Shown: positions 37,410 to 47,308 of the stretch, in pieces
How positions within the stretch are numbered: the first letter of the stretch is position 1
Layout of the letters: the number at the start of each line of letters is the position of its first letter
Assembly (NCBI RefSeq): GCF_014199435.1
Contig: NZ_JACIJP010000004.1
Span: 124,001-188,000 of the forward strand
DNA: 64,000 nt
Source: Sphingobium subterraneum
GTDB taxonomy: Bacteria > Pseudomonadota > Alphaproteobacteria > Sphingomonadales > Sphingomonadaceae
Direction of reading: 5' to 3'
The notes under the pieces: model-generated
Database searches by the model: none
Seen by the model: the letters and a program-made list of their open reading frames with translations, nothing else
What the model was told of the DNA's origin: nothing
Made by a program: the position numbers and the translations under genes

Positions 37410-38969
37410 ATGACCGTGCACGCCCATCAGTCGATCCTGATCGTCGATTTCGGGAGTCAGGTCACGCAATTGATCGCCCGCCGCGTGCGCGAAGCCGGGG
37501 TCTACAGCGAAATCGCCCCCTTCAACGCCGCCGCTGAAGCGTTCGATCGCCTCAAGCCCAACGGGATCATCCTTTCGGGCGGTCCGTCCTCGGTGATGTG
37601 GGACGACAGCCCGCGCGCGCCGCAAGCCTTCTTTGACGCCGGCATCCCGATCCTGGGCATCTGTTACGGCCAGCAGACGATGATGGAGCAGCTGGGCGGC
37701 AAGGTCGAAGGTGGCGAGGGTGGCGAATTCGGCCGCGCGTTCATCGACGTGACCGGAACCTGCACCCTGTTCGATGGCCTCTGGGCCCCGGGCGAAAAGC
37801 ATCAGGTTTGGATGAGCCATGGCGACAAGGTCACCCGCTTGGCCGATGGCTTCGAAGTCGTCGCCACCAGCGAGGGCGCGCCCTATGCCATCGTCGCGAA
37901 CGAGGCGAAGCGCTTCTACGCGATGCAGTTCCACCCGGAGGTCGTCCACACCCCCGACGGCGGCAAGCTGATCGCCAATTTCGTGCGCCATGTCTGCGGC
38001 TGCGCGGGCGACTGGTCGATGGCCGAATTCCGCGCCACCAAGATCGCCGATATCCGCGCGCAGGTCGGCAAGGGCCGCGTGATCTGCGGCCTGTCAGGCG
38101 GGGTCGATTCGGCGGTGGCCGCCGTGCTGATCCACGAAGCGATCGGCGACCAGCTCACCTGCGTGTTCGTCGATCACGGCCTGATGCGCCTTAATGAAGC
38201 GGAGCAGGTTGTTGCGCTGTTCCGCCAGCATTACGGCATCAACCTCGTCCATGTCGACGCGAGCGAAACCTTCCTCGGCGGCCTCGCGGGCGTCACCGAT
38301 CCGGAAGCCAAGCGCAAGTTTATCGGCAAGGCGTTCATCGACCTGTTCGAGGAACAAGCCCGGGCCGTCGGCGGCGCGGACTTCCTTGCACAGGGCACGC
38401 TGTATCCCGACGTGATCGAAAGCGTCAGCTTCACCGGCGGGCCGTCCGTGACCATCAAGAGCCACCACAATGTCGGCGGCTTGCCCGACCGCATGAACAT
38501 GAAGCTGGTCGAACCACTGCGCGAGCTGTTCAAGGATGAAGTGCGCGTTCTCGGCAAGGAACTCGGCCTGCCCGACATCTTCGTCGGCCGCCACCCGTTC
38601 CCTGGACCCGGCCTCGCCATCCGCATTCCCGGCGAGGTCACGCAGGAACGCTGCGACATCCTGCGCAAGGCGGACGCCGTCTACCTCGAGGAAATCCGCA
38701 ACGCCGGGCTTTACGACGCCATCTGGCAGGCTTTCGCCGTCCTCCTCCCCGTGCGCACCGTGGGCGTGATGGGCGACGGGCGGACCTATGATTGCGTCTG
38801 CGCCCTGCGCGCCGTGACCTCCACCGACGGAATGACCGCAGACATCTACCCCTTCGACGCGGCCTTCCTCAGCCGCGTCGCCACCCGCATCATCAACGAG
38901 GTGAAGGGCATCAACCGCGTCGTGTACGATTATACCAGTAAGCCCCCCGGCACGATCGAGTGGGAGTAA
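37410..38969 (+). CDS. guaA: GMP synthase (glutamine-hydrolysing)
   Basis: Converts XMP to GMP with glutamine and ATP. It has 519 residues. The class I glutaminase domain has the nucleophile Cys85 in GICYGQQ. The ATP pyrophosphatase P-loop is SGGVDS (229-234), and the C-terminal dimerisation domain ends in PPGTIEWE, as in the whole family. It stands alone between serB and the RidA gene, with a strong hairpin right after the stop. Confidence 0.97.
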   Translation: MTVHAHQSILIVDFGSQVTQLIARRVREAGVYSEIAPFNAAAEAFDRLKPNGIILSGGPSSVMWDDSPRAPQAFFDAGIPILGICYGQQTMMEQLGGKVEGGEGGEFGRAFIDVTGTCTLFDGLWAPGEKHQVWMSHGDKVTRLADGFEVVATSEGAPYAIVANEAKRFYAMQFHPEVVHTPDGGKLIANFVRHVCGCAGDWSMAEFRATKIADIRAQVGKGRVICGLSGGVDSAVAAVLIHEAIGDQLTCVFVDHGLMRLNEAEQVVALFRQHYGINLVHVDASETFLGGLAGVTDPEAKRKFIGKAFIDLFEEQARAVGGADFLAQGTLYPDVIESVSFTGGPSVTIKSHHNVGGLPDRMNMKLVEPLRELFKDEVRVLGKELGLPDIFVGRHPFPGPGLAIRIPGEVTQERCDILRKADAVYLEEIRNAGLYDAIWQAFAVLLPVRTVGVMGDGRTYDCVCALRAVTSTDGMTADIYPFDAAFLSRVATRIINEVKGINRVVYDYTSKPPGTIEWE

Positions 38970-39029
38970 TTCGGATCTAGCGACCATCCGGGGGATGGTC
39001 GTCCGAATTACTCGGTCGCGCAAGCGACC
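38968..39029 (+). terminator. Two consecutive hairpins after guaA
   Basis: The first has outer arms AATTCGGA and TCCGAATT (38968-38975 and 39002-39009) and a 9-base inner stem CGACCATCC/GGATGGTCG with a GGG loop. The second is GGTCGC/GCGACC closed by a GCAA tetraloop (39014-39029). Neither has a U-run, so they may act as 3'-end stabilisers or weak terminators. Confidence 0.6.
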
Positions 39030-39067
39030 GCAGCCTTTTGCCGCAACACCATGACCAAGGACCCATC

Positions 39068-39451
39068 ATGACCCGCACCCTCATCTCTTCCGGTTCCCCC
39101 TTTGAAACGCAGGTCGGCTACAGCCGCGCGGTGGTGCAGGGTGACTGGTGCTTCGTGGCGGGCACGACCGGCGCGGACCCGGACACCAAAACCTACCCCG
39201 AATCGGTCGCCGAGCAGGCACGCCACGCGCTCAACACGATCGAGGCGGCGCTGGAAAAGGGCGGCTTCGCCCTCGCCGATGTCGTGCGCGCCAATTATTA
39301 CATCACGGATCCGAGCTATTGGGATCTCATCGGCCCGGTGCTGGGCAAGGCATTCGGCGAAGTCCGCCCGGCGGCGACCTGCGTCGTCGTGCAGCTCATC
39401 AAGCCGGAAATGAAGATCGAGATCGACGTGACGGCGCTCAGGAAGAGCTGA
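39068..39451 (+). CDS. RidA/YjgF/Rid family protein
   Basis: A 127-residue member of the Rid superfamily, whose RidA branch hydrolyses reactive enamine/imine intermediates of amino acid metabolism. Typical segments are SRAVVQGDWCFVAGTTG and the conserved VVVQLIKPEMKIEIDV strand. The arginine that binds the carboxylate in true RidA is not obvious (the region reads VRPAATC), so it belongs perhaps to another Rid subfamily. The ATG follows an AAGGA site. Confidence 0.87.
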   Translation: MTRTLISSGSPFETQVGYSRAVVQGDWCFVAGTTGADPDTKTYPESVAEQARHALNTIEAALEKGGFALADVVRANYYITDPSYWDLIGPVLGKAFGEVRPAATCVVVQLIKPEMKIEIDVTALRKS

Positions 39452-39461
39452 CGGCCGCCGG

Positions 39462-39878
39462 ATGCTCGCTCTCTCCTGCCATTGCGGCGAGGTGACCCTC
39501 GTCATCGCGCGAAAGCCCGACTTCATCCACGCCTGCAACTGCACCCTATGCGCCAAGACCGGTGCGCATTGGGGCTATTTCGATCCATCAGAGGTCACCG
39601 TCACCGGAACGGCAAGCGCCTATTCCCGCACCGACAAGGGTGATCCCGCCGTCGCCATTCGGTTTTGCGGGCATTGCGGATCGACCACCCATTTCGCGAT
39701 GACGGAAAGCGGCGCGGCGCGCTATGGCAACAGCATGATGGGCGTCAATATGCGCCTCGCCGATGAGCAGGACCTCTCCGGGGTCGAGCGACGCTACCCG
39801 GACGGACGGGGCTGGTCCGGCGAAGGAGCGTTCAGTTATGTGCGGGACCCGGAGATCATTGGCGGGGCCGACGTCTAA
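39462..39878 (+). CDS. GFA/CENP-V family zinc protein
   Basis: A 138-residue protein of the glutathione-dependent formaldehyde-activating (GFA) fold. Zinc-binding cysteines are Cys6, Cys8, Cys25, Cys27, Cys30, Cys69 and Cys72 in the usual CxC...CxCxxC...CxxC arrangement. The substrate is unknown; most members are not proven to act on formaldehyde. It begins 10 bases after the RidA gene, so they are probably one operon. Confidence 0.87.
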   Translation: MLALSCHCGEVTLVIARKPDFIHACNCTLCAKTGAHWGYFDPSEVTVTGTASAYSRTDKGDPAVAIRFCGHCGSTTHFAMTESGAARYGNSMMGVNMRLADEQDLSGVERRYPDGRGWSGEGAFSYVRDPEIIGGADV

Positions 39879-39913
39879 AGAGGGACAGGCAAGATCTAGA
39901 GAAGGAATTCCGC

Positions 39914-40261
39914 ATGACCATCACCATGTACGGCATCCCCAATTGCGACACGATCAAGAAAGCCCGCACCTGGCTGGACGGGCAGGGAATTGCCTATCAG
40001 TTCCACGACTACAAGAAAGCCGGGGTGGACGCCGCCGCTCTGCGCGGCTGGGTGGAGGAACATGGCTGGGAAGTGCTGCTCAACCGGGCGGGCACGACGT
40101 TCCGCGCACTGCCCGATGCCGACAAGCAGGGGATGGATGCCGACAAGGCCATCGCGCTGATGCTCGCCAACCCCTCGATGATCAAGCGGCCGGTGCTCGA
40201 TCTGGGCGACCGGCGGATCGTCGGTTTCAAGCCGGATATCTATTCCGCCGCACTGGGATGA
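39914..40261 (+). CDS. ArsC/Spx-family reductase (YffB-like)
   Basis: A 115-residue thioredoxin-fold protein with a single N-terminal cysteine, Cys11, in YGIPNCDTIKKAR, which is the YffB signature rather than that of true arsenate reductase. The segment IKRPVLDLGDRRIVGFKPD is the conserved C-terminal motif. No ars genes are nearby. The ATG has a GAAGGA site upstream. Confidence 0.88.
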   Translation: MTITMYGIPNCDTIKKARTWLDGQGIAYQFHDYKKAGVDAAALRGWVEEHGWEVLLNRAGTTFRALPDADKQGMDADKAIALMLANPSMIKRPVLDLGDRRIVGFKPDIYSAALG

Positions 40262-40315
40262 AAAATCTCAACCACCTGACTTGAATTTTGCGGCGGCGGA
40301 GCCGAATGTGCCGCC

Positions 40316-40753
40316 ATGCTTTCGCAAAAGACCCGGTACGCCATCCGCGCACTCCAACATCTGGCTGATCATTATGGCAAGGGGCCGGTTCCCCTCACCG
40401 ACATCGCCGACACGCAAAACATTCCGTCCAAATTCCTGACCGTCATTCTCTCCGAAATGTCGCGCGAAGGATTGGTGGCGACGCAGCGCGGGCGGGATGG
40501 CGGCTACTGGCTTGCGCTTCCTCCCGTCGATATCAGCTATGGCGACATCGTGCGGCTGACGCGCGGGTCGCTGGCGCTCACCCCCTGCGCGAGCCGCTTT
40601 GCGCATGAGCAATGCAAGAACTGCCTGCCCGAAAGCGAATGCCGACTCCACCGCGTGATGCTGCGTGTGCGCGACGAAACCGCCAGGGTGCTCGACGGGA
40701 TCAGCCTTGCCGAAGTGCTCCCCTTTCCGGACGTCGCACGCGAAAGCGTCTAG
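40316..40753 (+). CDS. Rrf2-family transcriptional regulator
   Basis: A 145-residue winged-helix regulator with helix-turn-helix at about 10-65 (TDIADTQNIPSKFLTVILSEM, then the wing RGRDGGYWLA). Four cysteines (Cys91, Cys100, Cys103, Cys109) sit where IscR, NsrR and RirA bind an Fe-S cluster. No isc or suf genes are in the window, so the regulon cannot be inferred. It starts 55 bases after the ArsC-like gene. Confidence 0.88.
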   Translation: MLSQKTRYAIRALQHLADHYGKGPVPLTDIADTQNIPSKFLTVILSEMSREGLVATQRGRDGGYWLALPPVDISYGDIVRLTRGSLALTPCASRFAHEQCKNCLPESECRLHRVMLRVRDETARVLDGISLAEVLPFPDVARESV

Positions 40754-40791
40754 GACTCGCCCTCTCCGCCCTTTGGCGCTAGGGATGAACC

Positions 40792-41664
40792 ATGTCGACA
40801 ACCTTCACGCTGGAAAGCAGCACCAGCCGCGCCAATCCCACGCCCGCTCCCATGAAGCGCCTGACCGTGCCCGCCATCCGCGCGCGCAAGGTGGATGGCG
40901 CGACGGCGGATCCCATCGTGATGCTGACGGCCTATACCGCGCGCATGGCGCAGTTGCTCGATCCGCATTGCGACATGCTGCTGGTCGGCGATTCGCTGGG
41001 GCAAGTGGTCTATGGCTTGCCATCAAGTGTGCCGGTGACGCTCGACATGATGTGCGCGCACGGCGCGGCGGTGGTGCGGGGCAGCTATCACAGCGTTGTC
41101 GTGGTCGACATGCCGTTCGGAACCTATGAACAGTCGCCGGAACAGGCCTTTGCCAGTGCCGCGCGTATCCTCAAGGAAACCGGCGCGGCCGCCGTCAAGC
41201 TGGAAGGCGGCGAGGCGATGGCGGAGACGATCGCATTCCTCTCCGCACGCGGCATTCCGGTCTGCGCCCATGTCGGCCTGACGCCGCAGGCGGTGAATGC
41301 GCTGGGCGGCTATGGCGCGCGCGGGCGCAGCGAGGCGGAAGCCGACAAGATCCTAGCCGATGCACGCGCCGTGGCCGATGCGGGCTGTTTCGCGCTAGTG
41401 ATCGAAGGCGTTATGGAACCGCTCGGCGTCGCGATCACGCAGGCGGTGGCCTGTCCCACCATCGGTATCGGCGCATCGGCGCAATGCGATGGGCAGGTAC
41501 TGGTCATCGACGACATGCTGGGCATGTTTGAGCGGGTGCCGCGCTTCGTGAAGCGCTTCGCCAACGTCGCCGACACCATAAGCGCGACCGCGGCGCAATA
41601 CGCGCAGGCGGTGCGCGACCGCAGCTTTCCCGGCGAGGAGCAGGTCTATCGCCCGAAAAAATAG
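40792..41664 (+). CDS. panB: 3-methyl-2-oxobutanoate hydroxymethyltransferase
   Basis: The first step of pantothenate synthesis, using the valine precursor 2-oxoisovalerate that the ilv genes in this window make. It has 290 residues. The metal-binding [19 protein letters not shown] and catalytic Glu in VIEGVMEPL are present. The first 20 residues look non-homologous; the ATG at 40852 ([10 protein letters not shown]) may be the true start. panC is not in the window. Confidence 0.94.
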   Translation: MSTTFTLESSTSRANPTPAPMKRLTVPAIRARKVDGATADPIVMLTAYTARMAQLLDPHCDMLLVGDSLGQVVYGLPSSVPVTLDMMCAHGAAVVRGSYHSVVVVDMPFGTYEQSPEQAFASAARILKETGAAAVKLEGGEAMAETIAFLSARGIPVCAHVGLTPQAVNALGGYGARGRSEAEADKILADARAVADAGCFALVIEGVMEPLGVAITQAVACPTIGIGASAQCDGQVLVIDDMLGMFERVPRFVKRFANVADTISATAAQYAQAVRDRSFPGEEQVYRPKK

Positions 41665-41771
41665 GCGCGGCCCGGCCCGTCCCACCGGCATGGGCGTTTG
41701 GCACTTGGCCAAATTCCCAACAGCCTCTAAGGTCCGCGCGCTCTACCCCGTTTTCCTGTTGGAGAAGTGCC

Positions 41772-42455
41772 TTGGCTCTTACGCCATCGACTGACGAAGC
41801 CTTTTTGCGCGAAGTGGATGAAGCGGTCCGGCAGGACCAGCTTCGCACCGCGTGGCAACGCTATGGCCTGATGATCGTCGGCGCCATTGTTGCGGGGCTC
41901 GTGCTGTTTGGCGGCACTCTTTACTGGCGGCAGCATACGCAGCAGGAATCGGGCAAGGTCGCCGAGCAGGCGGGCGATGTCGTCGATGTCGTCGTGCGCG
42001 GCGGCACACCGGACCCCAAGGCGCTGGCCGCGCTCGAGAAGGCGGACCAGCCCGGCTATCGTGCCGCAGCCGCGCTCCTCAAGGCCGCCGATACTGCGAA
42101 AAAGGGCGACCGCAAGGCTGCAGCCGCACTCTATGGTCAGATGGCGGCCGACACCAAGCTCGCCCAGCCTTACCGCGATCTCGCTCTGGTACGGCAGGTG
42201 GCGCTCAATTTCGATACCATGACCCCGCAGCAGGTTGTCGACACGCTCAAGCCGCTCGCCGTGGCGGGTGAGCCTTGGTTCGGCAGTGCGGGCGAGATGA
42301 CCGCCATCGCCTATATGAAGATGCGCAAGCCCGACCTTGCCGGGCCGATATTCGCTGCCATTGCAAAGGATGAACAGGTGCCGCAGACCCTGCGCGGCCG
42401 TGCACGGCAGATGGCAGGGTTGCTCGGCGTTGACGCCGTGGCGCCGCAAGAATGA
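41772..42455 (+). CDS. YfgM-like ancillary translocon protein
   Basis: A 227-residue protein with one membrane anchor (about 31-50) and a periplasmic TPR-like domain. Its E. coli relative YfgM binds SecYEG and the chaperone PpiD. The start is TTG (MALTPSTDEAFLREVDE), backed by GGAGAAG upstream and by the family N-terminus; the first ATG is 17 codons in. It overlaps bamB by four bases, and yfgM-bamB-der is a conserved order in proteobacteria. Confidence 0.85.
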   Translation: MALTPSTDEAFLREVDEAVRQDQLRTAWQRYGLMIVGAIVAGLVLFGGTLYWRQHTQQESGKVAEQAGDVVDVVVRGGTPDPKALAALEKADQPGYRAAAALLKAADTAKKGDRKAAAALYGQMAADTKLAQPYRDLALVRQVALNFDTMTPQQVVDTLKPLAVAGEPWFGSAGEMTAIAYMKMRKPDLAGPIFAAIAKDEQVPQTLRGRARQMAGLLGVDAVAPQE

Positions 42456-43837
42456 CGATCGAGAGGATGAAGGCCCCCATGCACATGACGTCGACCGGGA
42501 ATAAAAAGATGCTGTCCCACGCGCGCCCGTTCCTGATGATCGCCCTGGTGGCCGCACTGTCGGGTTGCGGCATCATCGGCGGCGGCAAGAACAAGGGCCC
42601 CAAGACTCCGGTCGTGGGTGATCGTATCTCGATCCTGTCCACCGAGCAGGGCGTCGTTGCCGATCCGACGCTGGCCGGTGTGCCCGTTTCGCTTCCCGAT
42701 CCCGTTGTGAACGCCGATTGGGCGCAGCCCGGCGGCAACGCGTCCAAGATGATGGGCCATGTCGCGCTGGCGACCTCACCGCAAAAGGTCTGGACCGCTT
42801 CTGTCGCGGGCAGCACGCCCCGCGCGCGCCTCGCCGCGCCGCCGGTGGTGCTCGGTGGCAAGCTGTTCGTGATTGATGCCGACGCCAACGTGGTCGCGTT
42901 TGACGCGAAAAGCGGTGCCAAACTGTGGCAGGCATCGATGCCTGCCGAGGGCAACGGCCGTTCGCTGTTCGGCGGCGGCGTCAGCGCTCTGGGCGACCGC
43001 CTGTTCGTGACCACCGGGGTGGGCGATGTCGCCGCGCTCAACGCGGCGAACGGATCGGTCATCTGGAAGAAGCGCATTGGTGGACCGCTGCGTGGATCGC
43101 CCACGCTCGCCAATGATCATGTCTATGTGATGAGCCAGGACAACCAGCTCTTCGCGCTCAACCAGAGCGACGGCGAGACGCAGTGGACGGAGTCCGGCAC
43201 GGTGGAAACGACCGGCGTGTTCGGCGTCGCCGCGCCTGCCGCAGGGCAGGGCACGGTCATCGCGGGCTATAGCTCGGGCGAACTGACCGCCTATCGCTAC
43301 GAGAACGGCCGAAGCCTGTGGGGCGACGCGCTGTCACGCACCAGCATCTCCACATCGGTCGCCGCGCTGGCCGATATCGACGCCGACCCGGTGATCGACC
43401 GGGGCCGCGTGTTCGCCATCGGGCAGGGCGGGCGCATGGCGTCCTACGAACTGGTCAGCGGCCAGCGCCTGTGGGAAATCAACATCGCGGGCATCTCGAC
43501 CCCGACCGTCGCGGGCGAGTGGGTTTTCGTGGTGACCGATGATGCCAAGCTGCTGTGCGTTTCGCGCGCATCGGGCAAGATCCGCTGGATCAGCCAGCTG
43601 AAGCGGTGGAAGAGCGAGAAGAACCGCAAGGGCGCCATCCGCTGGACCGGGCCGCTGCTCGCCGGTGGTCGTCTGATACTGGTGTCCACGCAGGGCGATG
43701 TCGTCTATGCGGACCCCGGCAACGGCGATCTGGTGTCGAAGGGCGACGCGGGTGATTCCCTGTCGCTGCGTCCCATCGCTGCCGACAACATGCTCTATTT
43801 CCTCACCGACAAGGGGCGTATCATCGCCTTCCGTTGA
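42452..43837 (+). CDS. bamB: Outer-membrane assembly lipoprotein BamB
   Basis: A beta-propeller lipoprotein of the BAM complex that inserts outer-membrane proteins. It has 461 residues from an ATG overlapping the yfgM stop (ATGA); ATGs at 42467 and 42479 are alternatives. The lipobox is LSGC with Cys39 when counted from the first ATG, which leaves a long n-region and favours a later start. PQQ-like propeller repeats follow (for example NGSVIWKKRIGGPLRGSP). Confidence 0.93.
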   Translation: MTIERMKAPMHMTSTGNKKMLSHARPFLMIALVAALSGCGIIGGGKNKGPKTPVVGDRISILSTEQGVVADPTLAGVPVSLPDPVVNADWAQPGGNASKMMGHVALATSPQKVWTASVAGSTPRARLAAPPVVLGGKLFVIDADANVVAFDAKSGAKLWQASMPAEGNGRSLFGGGVSALGDRLFVTTGVGDVAALNAANGSVIWKKRIGGPLRGSPTLANDHVYVMSQDNQLFALNQSDGETQWTESGTVETTGVFGVAAPAAGQGTVIAGYSSGELTAYRYENGRSLWGDALSRTSISTSVAALADIDADPVIDRGRVFAIGQGGRMASYELVSGQRLWEINIAGISTPTVAGEWVFVVTDDAKLLCVSRASGKIRWISQLKRWKSEKNRKGAIRWTGPLLAGGRLILVSTQGDVVYADPGNGDLVSKGDAGDSLSLRPIAADNMLYFLTDKGRIIAFR

Positions 43838-43861
43838 GGCTTGATTGAAGGACTCGAGTAC

Positions 43862-45268
43862 ATGCTGCCCATCGTTGCCATAGTCGGGCGGCCCAACGTC
43901 GGCAAATCGACGCTTTTCAACCGGCTGGTCGGCAAGAAGCTCGCGCTGGTCGACGATCAGCCGGGCGTCACGCGCGACCGGCGGGAAGGGGAGGCGAACC
44001 TGCTCGACCTCCACTTCCGCATTGTCGACACAGCCGGCTATGAGGATGAAGACCCGCAGAGCCTGCCGGGGCGCATGCGCCGCCAGACCGAAGCCGCCGT
44101 GCGCGACGCCGACGTTGCGCTCTTCATGATCGATGCGCGCGCCGGGTTGACCCCGCTGGACGAGGATATTGCCCGCTGGCTGCGCGAGAGCGATACGCCG
44201 GTCATCCTTGTCGGCAACAAGGCGGAAGGCAAGGCGGCCGAAGACGGCCTCCTCGAAGCGTGGAGCTTGGGGCTGGACGAGCCGCTCGCGCTGTCGGCCG
44301 AACATGGGCAGGGTCTGGCCGAACTCTATCAGGCGCTCATGCCGCATATCGAGCGGGTCGAGCAGGAAATCGCGCAGGCTCGTGCGGACGCCGGTATCGT
44401 CGAAGCCGAGATCGATCCCGATGACGAGGAAGCGCAGGACAACGCCCCGCTGAAGCTCGCCATCGTCGGGCGTCCCAATGCGGGCAAGTCGACGCTCATC
44501 AACCGGATCCTGGGAGAGGAGCGCCTGATCACCGGCCCGGAAGCGGGCATCACGCGCGACAGTATCGCGATCGATTGGGACTGGACCGATGCCGACGGGC
44601 GTGTGCGCACCGTCCGCCTGATCGACACCGCCGGGATGCGCAAGCGCGCCAAGGTGCAGGACAAGCTCGAAAAGCTCGCCGTTGCCGATGGCCTGCACGC
44701 GGTGGATTTTGCCGAAGTGGTCGTGCTGTTGCTCGACGCGACGCTGGGGCTGGAGGCGCAGGATCTGCGCATCGCCGACCGTGTGCTGAAAGAAGGGCGC
44801 GCGCTCGTCATCGCCATTAACAAATGGGATGTCTCGGCCAACGGTTCTTCGCTTTATCAGGGTATCCGCAAGGCGCTGGACGAAGGCTTGGCGCAGGTGA
44901 AGGGCGTGCCGCTGCTCACCGTCTCGGCCGCGACCGGCAAGGGGCTGGACGACCTGCTCCAGACCGCGTTCGAAACGCGCCGCATCTGGTCGCAGCGCGT
45001 CTCCACCGGCCTCCTAAACCGCTGGTTCGAGCATGCTCTGGAAACCAATCCACCGCCCGCGCCCGGCGGCAAGCGCATCAAGCTGCGCTACATGACGCAG
45101 GCGAAGACGCGTCCGCCCGGTTTCGTGCTGTTCGGGACGCGGCTGGAGCTGCTGCCGGAAAGCTATAACCGCTACCTCATCAACGGCATCCGGCGGGAAC
45201 TGGGCTTCGGCGCCGTCCCCGTCCGGCTGATGTTGCGCAGCGCGAAGAATCCCTTCGGCAAGGACTGA
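43862..45268 (+). CDS. der: Ribosome-assembly GTPase Der (EngA)
   Basis: A double GTPase needed for maturation of the 50S subunit. It has 468 residues. G-domain 1 begins GRPNVGKST (about 9-17), G-domain 2 carries GRPNAGKST near 205, and the C-terminal KH-like domain ends the protein. The ATG at 43862 is preceded by GAAGGA; the TTG at 43841 is an unsupported extension. The tusA-like gene starts within its stop codon (TGATG). Confidence 0.96.
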   Translation: MLPIVAIVGRPNVGKSTLFNRLVGKKLALVDDQPGVTRDRREGEANLLDLHFRIVDTAGYEDEDPQSLPGRMRRQTEAAVRDADVALFMIDARAGLTPLDEDIARWLRESDTPVILVGNKAEGKAAEDGLLEAWSLGLDEPLALSAEHGQGLAELYQALMPHIERVEQEIAQARADAGIVEAEIDPDDEEAQDNAPLKLAIVGRPNAGKSTLINRILGEERLITGPEAGITRDSIAIDWDWTDADGRVRTVRLIDTAGMRKRAKVQDKLEKLAVADGLHAVDFAEVVVLLLDATLGLEAQDLRIADRVLKEGRALVIAINKWDVSANGSSLYQGIRKALDEGLAQVKGVPLLTVSAATGKGLDDLLQTAFETRRIWSQRVSTGLLNRWFEHALETNPPPAPGGKRIKLRYMTQAKTRPPGFVLFGTRLELLPESYNRYLINGIRRELGFGAVPVRLMLRSAKNPFGKD

Positions 45269-45489
45269 TGGACGACGATCTGCCGATCGATCCAGTGATT
45301 GTGGACGCGCGGGGGATGCGCTGCCCCTGGCCGGTGCTGCGCGCGGAGCGGGCCTTGCGCATCGCTCATGCGGTCAAGATCATTGCGGACGATCCGATCG
45401 CGGACGGCGAACTGGCCGCATTGGCACAGGCGCGCGACTGGCGCTTTGTCCGCCTGACGGGAATTCAGTTTATGCTTTGGAAACAATGA
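45268..45489 (+). CDS. TusA/SirA-family sulfur carrier
   Basis: A 73-residue protein with the family core ARGMRCPWPVLRAERAL; Cys19 in CPxP is the sulfur-carrying residue. Relatives move sulfur for tRNA thiolation or other acceptors. It is coupled to der by a one-base overlap. Confidence 0.88.
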   Translation: MDDDLPIDPVIVDARGMRCPWPVLRAERALRIAHAVKIIADDPIADGELAALAQARDWRFVRLTGIQFMLWKQ

Positions 45490-45593
45490 TTTGCACTTAT
45501 TGCGAGCAGCGCGGTAACCCAAAGTTTACGGATAGACTCTAGATTCGCCGCGAAGACAAGTGCCATGGCTGGATGGTACGGGAGCGGCTGACC

Positions 45594-46013
45594 ATGAATG
45601 TGGAACTGATCGATCGGCAGGAATATGAGCTCGCGCGGCTTGGCCTTGGCGATGCGTTCATCCGCATTCTGGGTTATTTTCGCGAAGATGGCACCAAATC
45701 GGTCGACGCCGTGGAACAGGCCATGCGTGCCCGCAACGCCGCCGCGCTGGTCATCCCGGCCCATACGCTGAAGGGGGAAGCGCGCCAGTTCGGGGCGCAG
45801 CGCCTTGCCGACATGGCCGAGCATATCGAGATGGTCGCGCGTCGCTGCGTCGAATATCATGAAGACCCCGAAGAACTGATCGAGTTCGTCGCGGAACTGC
45901 GCGACTGCTTCATGGCGACCGTGACAGCGCTGGAAGAGGACGCCAGCCCGCTCGTCACCCGCAAGGCGGGTGGAGCGCGCCGGGGATCGTCCATCAACTT
46001 CGGACGCGGCTAA
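45594..46013 (+). CDS. Hpt-domain protein
   Basis: A 139-residue four-helix histidine phosphotransfer protein. His57 in PAHTLKGEARQFGA is the phospho-accepting site, with the usual HxLKG core. No kinase or response regulator is nearby, so the partner is unknown. The ATG at 45594 has GGAG nine bases upstream; the ATG at 45573 is an alternative. Its TAA overlaps the stop of the convergent DUF418 gene (CTAA). Confidence 0.87.
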   Translation: MNVELIDRQEYELARLGLGDAFIRILGYFREDGTKSVDAVEQAMRARNAAALVIPAHTLKGEARQFGAQRLADMAEHIEMVARRCVEYHEDPEELIEFVAELRDCFMATVTALEEDASPLVTRKAGGARRGSSINFGRG

Positions 46014-47263
46014 GCGGCTTCGGCCGTCCGCCGCATCGGCAGCATCCGGCGCTGCGCCACGCTGCGCCACACCCACTCGACCGGTCCGAAGTGGAACGCG
46101 CGCAGCCACAGCGGCGACCACAGCAGCATCAGCGCCCATACGGCCCCAACCACCGCGTATAGCTCCGCGCGCCCGACCATTCCGAACAGCCCCAGGCCCC
46201 ATCCGTAGAACAGGGCCGTCATCAGCAGGCTTGTGCCGAGATAGTTGCTGAGCGCGAGCCGCCCGACCGCGCCGATGCGCGCCAGTCCTGCCGAGGCGGA
46301 GTAGCGCACGGCGATCCACAGGATCAGCGCCGCCCACCCGACTGTCAGCGGAATGCGAAACGGGAACGACCAGGCGAACACCGCGCCGAAGGTCGTCACG
46401 GTATCGAATCCACTGGCAATCGCCCAGATCGCCAGGCCGATCATCGGCGGCAGTCCGATCAGGAAACAGTGGCGCGCCGTCTGCCAATATTGCTGCGCGG
46501 GCCATCCTCCCGTCAGAAAGCCGCCTTTCAGCATCGCCATTCCCAGCAGCATAAACCCGAACGTGTCGAGCATCAGATACTGGAAGCCCCCCAGCGCCCA
46601 GCCGACGATATGCTCCAACTTGTAGCCGGCAATCCCTGCGAAGCTTCCCCGCATCCGGGTGACCTCCTCAGCGATGGAGGGGCTGCCCGGTGCGCTCAGG
46701 CCTTCCAGCAGGGCGCTGTAATGGGTGATGCTGGCATGCGTCGCGCCGGGATGGCTGGCGGCATAATGCCCATGATGTGCGGCGATGGCTGGGATCATGA
46801 CGATGACGAAATGGACGGCGAACGCCAGAAAGGCGAGCTTCACAAGCTCGATCGGCTGCTTGCCCGCGCACAGCATCGCGATCATCCCGACGACCGCGTA
46901 CAGCGCCAATATGTCACCCCACCACAGCAACAGATAATGTGCGATCCCGATGAGGAACAACACGGTGGCCCGTGCCGCCTGCGCCTTGCGTCCGTCCCCA
47001 CCAGTCATCTCCGCCCGGTCCATCACGATCAGCATGCTCGCACCGAACAGCATCGAAAACAGCCCGCGCATCTTGCCGTCGAACAACACGAAGCTCACCG
47101 CCCACGCCACGATATCGGCGACACTCGTTCCGCCCCAGGCGCGCGGATTGCCATAGGCCGCTTCGGGCAAGGCAAAGGCGATGATGTTCATCGTCAAGAT
47201 GCCCATGACGGCAAAACCACGGGCAATATCGATGGCGGGCGTGCGGGCGGAGGCGGGGATCAT
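46010..47263 (-). CDS. DUF418 family membrane protein
   Basis: A 417-residue integral membrane protein with about ten hydrophobic segments and the DUF418 C-terminal region (GRLALSNYLGTSLLMTALFYGWGLGLFG). The N-terminal RTPAIDIARGFAVMGILTMNI is the family start. I use the ATG at 47263; the ATG at 47305 adds 14 residues and would leave only 3 bases to the divergent methyltransferase. The function is unknown; the family resembles acyltransferase-3-type proteins. Confidence 0.87.
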   Translation of the reverse strand: MIPASARTPAIDIARGFAVMGILTMNIIAFALPEAAYGNPRAWGGTSVADIVAWAVSFVLFDGKMRGLFSMLFGASMLIVMDRAEMTGGDGRKAQAARATVLFLIGIAHYLLLWWGDILALYAVVGMIAMLCAGKQPIELVKLAFLAFAVHFVIVMIPAIAAHHGHYAASHPGATHASITHYSALLEGLSAPGSPSIAEEVTRMRGSFAGIAGYKLEHIVGWALGGFQYLMLDTFGFMLLGMAMLKGGFLTGGWPAQQYWQTARHCFLIGLPPMIGLAIWAIASGFDTVTTFGAVFAWSFPFRIPLTVGWAALILWIAVRYSASAGLARIGAVGRLALSNYLGTSLLMTALFYGWGLGLFGMVGRAELYAVVGAVWALMLLWSPLWLRAFHFGPVEWVWRSVAQRRMLPMRRTAEAA

Positions 47264-47308
47264 CGGGAAAGGGTTCACCTGAGAAGAAAATGCGGTACGG
47301 GGCATGTC

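Noticed and set aside
39914..40261. Arsenate resistance gene
   Set aside because: The ArsC-like protein has the YffB signature and no ars operon around it.
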